From Sphingomonas hengshuiensis (GTDB taxonomy: Bacteria > Pseudomonadota > Alphaproteobacteria > Sphingomonadales > Sphingomonadaceae): 18,636 nt of DNA. The stretch is taken from assembly GCA_003240755.1 (NCBI GenBank), contig QFNF01000047.1, positions 1-18,636 of the forward strand. The letters run 5' to 3'. Position 1 is the first letter of the stretch. Each line of letters opens with the position of its first letter. Made by a program: the position numbers and the translations under genes. Shown here one piece after another: positions 14,396 through 18,636 of the stretch. The notes under the pieces are model-generated. The model made no database searches, was not told where the DNA came from, and saw nothing but the letters and a program-made list of their open reading frames with translations.

Positions 14396-15396
14396 TCGAC
14401 GGGATACGCGCGCATCTGGACGCGCTGGCGAAGCCGCGCGGGGCGATGGGGCGGCTGGAGGCGCTGGCGATCGAACTGGCGCAGACGCAGCAGCGGGTCG
14501 ATGCGCGGACCTTTCCCCGCCGCGCGGTGCTGTTCGCCGCCGACCATGGCTGTGTCGGGGAAGGGGTGTCGGCATGGCCGTCGGACGTGACGCAGATGAT
14601 GGTCGCGACGATCATGGGCGGGCGGGCGACCAGCAACGCGCTGGCCGCCGCCGCCGATTGTCCGCTGCGGCTGGTCGATGTCGGGATGATGGGGCCGCGC
14701 GTTACCGGCGGCCCCCCGTTCCGCGATGCGCGGGTCGGCGACGGCAGCGCGCCGCTGGGGCAGGAACCGGCCCTGACCCCGGCGCAGTTCGATGCGGCGT
14801 GGGCGGTCGGCGCCAGCGAAGCCGATGCCGCGATCGACGACGGCGCGGTGCTGCTGATCGCGGGAGAGATGGGGATCGGCAACACGACGCCTGCCGCCTG
14901 CCTGACCATGTTGCTGGCCGGGATCGATCCGGACATCGCGGTCGGGCGCGGGGCGGGGGCGGACGATGCGGTGCTGGCGACCAAGCGCGCGGTCGTCGCG
15001 GCGGCGTCCGCGCGGGCAGCGGCAGAGGCGGACAGGCGCCGCGCCATCGCCGGCATCGCCGGGTATGAGATTGCGGCGATGGCGGGCTTCTATGCGGCCG
15101 GCGCGGCGCGGGGGGCGACGTTGCTGCTCGACGGCTATGTCGCGACCGCCGCCGCGCTGATCGCACAGGCGCTGGCGCCGGGCAGCGCGCGGGCGATGAT
15201 CGCGGCGCATCGTTCCGCCGAACCGGGGCATGGCGCCGCGCTCGCCGCGCTTGGCCTGACGCCGATACTCGACTGGGAAATGCGGCTGGGCGAGGGCAGC
15301 GGGGCGCTGGTGGCGCTGCCGTTGCTCGATGCGGCGGCGGCGTTGCTGAACGACGTCGTGCGGCTCGACTCGATCGGGGCGGACCGTGCCGACTGA
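14392..15396 (+). CDS. cobT: Nicotinate-nucleotide-dimethylbenzimidazole phosphoribosyltransferase
   Basis: The 334-aa protein has AKPRGAMGRLE (13-23), FAADHGCVGEGVSAWP (48-63), AGEMGIGNTTPAA (157-169) and SAEPGHGAAL, then PILDWEMRLGEGSGA, where E301 matches the catalytic base known from Salmonella CobT. It transfers ribose phosphate from nicotinate mononucleotide to the lower-ligand base, giving alpha-ribazole phosphate for CobS. The start is TTG 14392, overlapping the cobQ stop, with GGGAGAAG about 5 nt upstream; it gives the expected family N-terminus and no ATG is available. No gene for making the base itself (bluB) lies in this window. Confidence 0.94.
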   Translation: MIDGIRAHLDALAKPRGAMGRLEALAIELAQTQQRVDARTFPRRAVLFAADHGCVGEGVSAWPSDVTQMMVATIMGGRATSNALAAAADCPLRLVDVGMMGPRVTGGPPFRDARVGDGSAPLGQEPALTPAQFDAAWAVGASEADAAIDDGAVLLIAGEMGIGNTTPAACLTMLLAGIDPDIAVGRGAGADDAVLATKRAVVAAASARAAAEADRRRAIAGIAGYEIAAMAGFYAAGAARGATLLLDGYVATAAALIAQALAPGSARAMIAAHRSAEPGHGAALAALGLTPILDWEMRLGEGSGALVALPLLDAAAALLNDVVRLDSIGADRAD

Positions 15397-16153
15397 AGCG
15401 CCACGCTGGGCGCCCCCGTTGCTGGCGATCCAGTTCCTCACCCGGTTGCCGGTGCCGGTCCTCGCCCGGTTGACGGCGGAGCAGGCGGCGAATGGACTGG
15501 CGCGGGCGCTGGCGTGGTTGCCGCCGGTCGGGTCGCTGATCGGCGCGGTGACGGCGCTGGTCTTCGTCGGCGCACAGGCGTTCTGGCCGGTATGGATCGC
15601 GGCGGTGCTGGCGCTGATGGTCGAGGCGCTGCTGACCGGCGCGTTCCACGAGGATGCCGTCGCCGATTTCTGCGATGCGTTCGGCGGGACGGCCGGCGGG
15701 GAGCGCGCGCTGGCCATCATGAAGGACAGCCGTATCGGCAGCTATGGCACGCTGGGGCTTGGGCTGGTCGTGCTGCTGCGCACCGGAGCGATGGTCGCGT
15801 TGCCGCCGCCGCTGGCGGTTGCGGCGATCGTCGGCGCGGCGACGGCGGGGCGGCTGTGCGCGGTGACGCTGGCGGCGATGGTGGCACCGGTCGGACAGGG
15901 ATCGGCGGCGCGGGCCGGGCGGATGCCGCCGGCGCGGCTGGCGCTGGCCATGCTGCTGGCGCTGCCCGGTATCGCGCCGGTGCTGTGGGCGCGGCCGGCG
16001 GCGACGATCGCCGCGCTGGTGGCGATGGCGGTGCTGCTGGGGTGGCTGCGGCGCTTTCTGTTGCGGCGGATCGGGGGGAGCACCGGCGACTGCCTGGGGT
16101 TTGCCGCGGCGATCGGGCAATCGGCGTTGCTGCTGGCGGTCGCGGCGCGGTGA
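15386..16153 (+). CDS. cobS: Adenosylcobinamide-GDP ribazoletransferase (cobalamin synthase)
   Basis: The 255-aa polytopic membrane protein has the opening AIQFLTRLPVP (14-24), the acidic motif GAFHEDAVADFCDAFGG (85-101), the conserved MKDSRIGSYGTLGLGL (112-127) and a late GGSTGDCLGF. CobS joins adenosylcobinamide-GDP and alpha-ribazole (phosphate) at the inner membrane, the last assembly step. The HEDAVAD variant differs slightly from the more usual HEDGLAD form but keeps the acidic residues. The best start is GTG 15386, giving an 11-bp overlap with cobT and a GGGGCGGA ribosome site. It ends in GTGA with the next gene. Confidence 0.93.
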   Translation: MPTEAPRWAPPLLAIQFLTRLPVPVLARLTAEQAANGLARALAWLPPVGSLIGAVTALVFVGAQAFWPVWIAAVLALMVEALLTGAFHEDAVADFCDAFGGTAGGERALAIMKDSRIGSYGTLGLGLVVLLRTGAMVALPPPLAVAAIVGAATAGRLCAVTLAAMVAPVGQGSAARAGRMPPARLALAMLLALPGIAPVLWARPAATIAALVAMAVLLGWLRRFLLRRIGGSTGDCLGFAAAIGQSALLLAVAAR

Positions 16154-16692
16154 ACGTCCTGCTGCTGCGCCATCCGCCGGTCGCCGCCGCGTGGAAAGGG
16201 CGCTGCTATGGCCGGTCCGACATGGGGTGGAGCCGCGCCGGATGGGCGATGGCACGTCGCGTCGCCGGCGAGATGGCGCCGGTCGACGCGATCGTCCATT
16301 CGGGCGCGATCCGCACCCGGCGCCTGGCCGAGCGGATCGGCGCGGCGCAGCGCGTGCCCGTCACCGCCGACCCCCGTTGGCTGGAGCGTGACTTCGCCGC
16401 GTGGGAGGGGCGGTCGTGGGACGCGATCTGGCGGGAAAGCGGTGCGGCGATGGACGGCATGATGACCGACCCGGACACCTACCGGCCCGGCGGCGGCGAG
16501 ACCGGTCGCGATCTGGCCGATCGGGTACGGGCGGCATGGGCCGCGCTGCCCGGTGCCGCCACGGTGCTGGTCGTGGCCCATGGCGGACCGATCGCGACGC
16601 TGCGCGCGCTGCACGCCGGCGCACCGATCCCGCGCGCGGTCGATTTCATTCCCGCCTGCGGCGAGGTCGTGACGCTTCAGCGCTGCCAGTAG
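16150..16692 (+). CDS. cobC: Histidine phosphatase, probable alpha-ribazole phosphatase (CobC-like)
   Basis: The 180-aa phosphoglycerate-mutase-like protein has the phosphohistidine motif LLRHPPV (5-11), in which Pro replaces the usual Gly of RHG. GRCYGRSD (17-24), WLERDFAAWEG (77-87) and VVAHGGPI (141-148, second catalytic His at 144) follow. The CYGRSD and E79 context matches CobC-type phosphatases, which remove phosphate from alpha-ribazole phosphate or from adenosylcobalamin phosphate. It starts at a GTG overlapping the cobS stop (GTGA) with no strong ribosome site, so it is probably translated by coupling. It is the last gene of the operon and overlaps the convergent GH16 gene by 16 bp. 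Substrate is inferred from position and motif. Confidence 0.85.
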   Translation: MNVLLLRHPPVAAAWKGRCYGRSDMGWSRAGWAMARRVAGEMAPVDAIVHSGAIRTRRLAERIGAAQRVPVTADPRWLERDFAAWEGRSWDAIWRESGAAMDGMMTDPDTYRPGGGETGRDLADRVRAAWAALPGAATVLVVAHGGPIATLRALHAGAPIPRAVDFIPACGEVVTLQRCQ

Positions 16693-17519
16693 CGGACGTA
16701 GTCGACCTGCATCGCTTGCGGGAATTTGCTGTCGTCGATGCCCCGCTTGCCGCCCCAGTCGCCGCCGACCGCGACGTTCAGGATCAGATGGAACGGCCGG
16801 TCGAACGGCCAGGCTGCCTTGCCGCCGGGCTGGTCGTTGGCGACGCGCATATAGCCGCGGCCGTCGACGCCGATGGTGATCGCCTGCGGGCTCCAGTCGA
16901 GCTGGTAATTGTGCCACTGTCCGCACGCGGTCGGCAGCTTCATCGACCCGCCGCGCTGCGTGCCCCTGGCATGGTTGAACGCACCGGTATGGAGCGTCGC
17001 ATGGACCATGTCGGGTTCGTAGCCGACCAGTTCGAGGATATCGATCTCGCCCGCATCGGGCCATTTGCCGTCGGGCGGCAGCATCCACAGCGCCGGCCAG
17101 ATGCCGCGCCCGCACGGCAGCTTCGCGCGGATGTCGTAGAAGCCGTAGCCCATCGGCCTGGCCGACACGATCCGGGCGGAGGTATAGGCCTGTCCGCCGG
17201 CATCGGCGCCCCTGGGCGTTTCGCGCCGCGCCTCGATCACCAGCGCGCCCTTTTCGACACGGGCATTGGCCGGGGTGTTGGCGGGCGAATAATATTGGCG
17301 TTCGTTGTTATGCCACCCGTCGCGATTGCGGCTGGTGTCGAAGCGCCAGTGCGCCGGATCGATCGTCCTGCCCGAAAACTCGTCGGCAAAGGTGGGCGGG
17401 GTGGCCGGCGGCGCGATCGCCACATCGACCGCATGGTTGCCGGCGCCCAGCGCCGGCGTGTCCTGCGCCGGTGCCGTCGCGCCGAGGCCGAGGGTGACGG
17501 CCGCCCATATCATCCGCAT
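16677..17519 (-). CDS. Secreted GH16 glycoside hydrolase (beta-glucanase/laminarinase type)
   Basis: The 280-aa product has a signal peptide (residues 1-18, ATAPA then QD) and a GH16 domain. DEFSGRTIDPAHWRFD (46-61) and WHNNERQYYSPAN lead to GIWPALWMLP (139-148) and the catalytic GEIDILELVG (157-166), with E158 nucleophile, D160 and E163 acid/base. HATLHTG, a DWSPQAITIGVDG strand and PFHLILNVAVGGDWGG follow, all typical of beta-1,3(-1,4)-glucan hydrolases. It acts outside the cytoplasm; the exact glucan is uncertain, as GH16 also includes agarases and carrageenases. GGGAG lies 8 nt upstream of ATG 17519; an in-frame ATG at 17513 is an alternative. It is divergent from the dienelactone-hydrolase gene and overlaps the last cob gene tail-to-tail by 16 bp. 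Confidence 0.92.
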   Translation of the reverse strand: MRMIWAAVTLGLGATAPAQDTPALGAGNHAVDVAIAPPATPPTFADEFSGRTIDPAHWRFDTSRNRDGWHNNERQYYSPANTPANARVEKGALVIEARRETPRGADAGGQAYTSARIVSARPMGYGFYDIRAKLPCGRGIWPALWMLPPDGKWPDAGEIDILELVGYEPDMVHATLHTGAFNHARGTQRGGSMKLPTACGQWHNYQLDWSPQAITIGVDGRGYMRVANDQPGGKAAWPFDRPFHLILNVAVGGDWGGKRGIDDSKFPQAMQVDYVRYWQR

Positions 17520-17566
17520 CGCTCAAGCTCCCGCGATCGCGCCCGTGATCCGGCGCTTCGCCGATA

Positions 17567-17606
17567 CCGTACGAAGGGCACCCGTCCGCACGCAACCCCC
17601 GTACGG
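17567..17606. promoter_or_regulatory. Repeated CCGTACG motif in divergent intergenic region
   Basis: CCGTACG occurs at 17567-17573 and again at 17599-17605 (CCGTACGG), 32 bp apart, or about three helical turns. It lies in the 130-bp space between the GH16 and dienelactone-hydrolase genes. Each copy contains the palindrome CGTACG. It may be an operator pair for either gene; GC-rich chance repetition is also possible. Confidence 0.3.
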
Positions 17607-17649
17607 GATCGACCGTTCCAGCCCCGATCTTTCTCGACGGAGCAGACGG

Positions 17650-18360
17650 ATGACGGTGGAACAGTTCGACTATCGCGATGGCGACACGGTGTTGCAGGCC
17701 GGGGTGGCGTTTCCGGCGGGCACGGCAAGCGCGCCGGCGGTCCTGATCGCGCACCAATGGGCCGGGCGCGGCGAGGCCGAGCACAAGACCGCCGGACGGC
17801 TGGCCGGGCTCGGCTATGTCGGCATCGCGATCGACCTGTTCGGCAAGGCCGTGCAGGGCGACCCGGCGGGCGACAACAGCCACCTCATCAACCCGTTGCT
17901 GTCGGACCGCGCCGCGCTGTTGCAGCGGATGCGCGCCGCCGTCGCCTTCGCCGCCACGCTCGACCGGGTGGATGCGGCGCGCATCGCGGCGATCGGATAC
18001 TGCTTTGGCGGGCTGTGCGTCCTCGACCTCGCGCGCGGCGGCGCGGACGGGGTGCTGGGCGTGGTCAGCCTGCACGGGATGCTCGATGGTACCGGGCTGA
18101 ACTATGACGGCGCGATTGCGGCCAAGGTGCTGGTCGAACATGGCTGGCGCGACCCGATGGCGGCGCCGGACAAGGTGCTGGCCTTTGCCGAGGAGATGGG
18201 CGGCCGCGACGCCGACTGGCAGCTCCACGCCCATGGCCGGGCGATGCACGCCTTCACCAACCCCCATGCCGCCGCGCCGGACAAGGGCATGGCCCATGAC
18301 GCCGATGCCGATCGCCGGTCGTGGGAATCGACCACCGCGTTCCTGGCCGAGCTGTTCTGA
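17650..18360 (+). CDS. Dienelactone-hydrolase-family alpha/beta hydrolase
   Basis: The 236-aa length and fold fit the family. The segment [36 protein letters not shown] (about 31-66) is typical, and the nucleophile elbow is GYCFGG with C118. The remaining triad is D168 in EHGWRDPM and H200 in AMHAFTNP. Known relatives open dienelactones in chloroaromatic breakdown, but most genomic copies have unknown substrates. There is no signal peptide, so it is cytoplasmic. GGAG at 17639-17642 precedes ATG 17650. There is no catabolic cluster around it, so a general esterase/lactonase role is as likely as aromatic degradation. Confidence 0.9.
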   Translation: MTVEQFDYRDGDTVLQAGVAFPAGTASAPAVLIAHQWAGRGEAEHKTAGRLAGLGYVGIAIDLFGKAVQGDPAGDNSHLINPLLSDRAALLQRMRAAVAFAATLDRVDAARIAAIGYCFGGLCVLDLARGGADGVLGVVSLHGMLDGTGLNYDGAIAAKVLVEHGWRDPMAAPDKVLAFAEEMGGRDADWQLHAHGRAMHAFTNPHAAAPDKGMAHDADADRRSWESTTAFLAELF

Positions 18361-18416
18361 TCGGGTTGCCGGGCCGACGCCCGCGCCCCATCTATCGCGG
18401 ACACGAAGGAACGACC

Positions 18417-18636
18417 ATGACCGACTATCGCAAGACCGACGCGGCGATCGCCCGCCTGACGCCGGAACAATTCCATGTCACGCAGGAAAGCGGCACCGAG
18501 CGGCCCGGCACCGGCGCATATCTGCACGAGAAGCGTGCCGGCATCTATGTCGACATCGTGTCGGGCGAACCGCTGTTCGCATCGGCCGACAAGTTCGATT
18601 CGCATTGCGGCTGGCCGAGCTTCACCAAGCCGATCG
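18417..18636 (+). CDS. msrB: Peptide-methionine (R)-S-oxide reductase, 5' part only
   Basis: The first 73 codons are present before the window ends. [23 protein letters not shown] and the later [20 protein letters not shown] and [11 protein letters not shown] are hallmark MsrB segments. The cysteine of CGWPSF is usually the resolving residue; the catalytic Cys (RYCIN region) lies beyond the edge. No CxxC is visible where zinc-binding members have one (here YVDIVSGEP), so this looks like the Zn-less type. MsrB repairs methionine-R-sulfoxide in proteins using thioredoxin. The start is ATG 18417 with AAGGA upstream. It follows the dienelactone-hydrolase gene by 56 bp and could share its transcript. 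Confidence 0.93.
   Translation, partial: MTDYRKTDAAIARLTPEQFHVTQESGTERPGTGAYLHEKRAGIYVDIVSGEPLFASADKFDSHCGWPSFTKPI

Noticed and set aside
18370..18383. CGGGC-CGAC-GCCCG hairpin after the dienelactone-hydrolase gene
   Set aside because: Only a 5-bp stem with no U-tract, so it is not a credible terminator.

Overview
The window is GC-rich alphaproteobacterial chromosomal DNA, most likely from Sphingomonas or a close relative. The evidence is the base composition, the protein family flavour, tightly overlapping genes, and a palindromic repeat built on TTCGACAAGCTCA of a kind common in sphingomonads. The genus is inferred; there is no rRNA or other taxonomic marker here.

Layout. (1) 1-4080 is a glycosyltransferase neighbourhood. 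It holds a sucrose-phosphate-synthase-like GT4 cut by the left edge (minus), two overlapping GT4 genes (plus), and a zinc-ribbon GT2 (minus) whose 3' end overlaps the second GT4 by 79 bp. (2) 4164-5054 is an NmrA-like NAD(P)-binding protein. It is followed by a large imperfect inverted repeat (5056-5165) that runs into the 3' end of the convergent cobU gene. (3) 5149-16692 is a cobalamin locus. cobU (minus) is divergent from a cobalamin riboswitch that leads an eleven-gene run: btuB, cobD (Thr-P decarboxylase), cobO, btuF, btuC, btuD, cbiB, cobQ, cobT, cobS and a cobC-like phosphatase. Every junction in the run overlaps by 1 to 16 bp, and several starts are TTG or GTG. (4) 16677-18636 holds a secreted GH16 glycanase (minus), a dienelactone-hydrolase-like enzyme (plus) and the start of a Zn-less msrB (plus, cut by the right edge).

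How the B12 genes fit together. BtuB brings corrinoids across the outer membrane, BtuF binds them in the periplasm and BtuCD imports them. CobO adenosylates. CobQ amidates to cobyric acid. CobD and CbiB make and attach the aminopropanol arm. CobU activates adenosylcobinamide, CobT activates the lower base, CobS joins the halves and CobC would remove the phosphate. No corrin-ring genes are present in the window, so the locus looks like corrinoid uptake plus late assembly.

The most informative regulatory feature is a perfect 8-bp hairpin (6024-6047) just before btuB. It buries the btuB Shine-Dalgarno sequence and could be the translational switch of the riboswitch. I did not find evidence for a wholly new biological system. 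The remaining findings are regulatory and architectural details worth checking.
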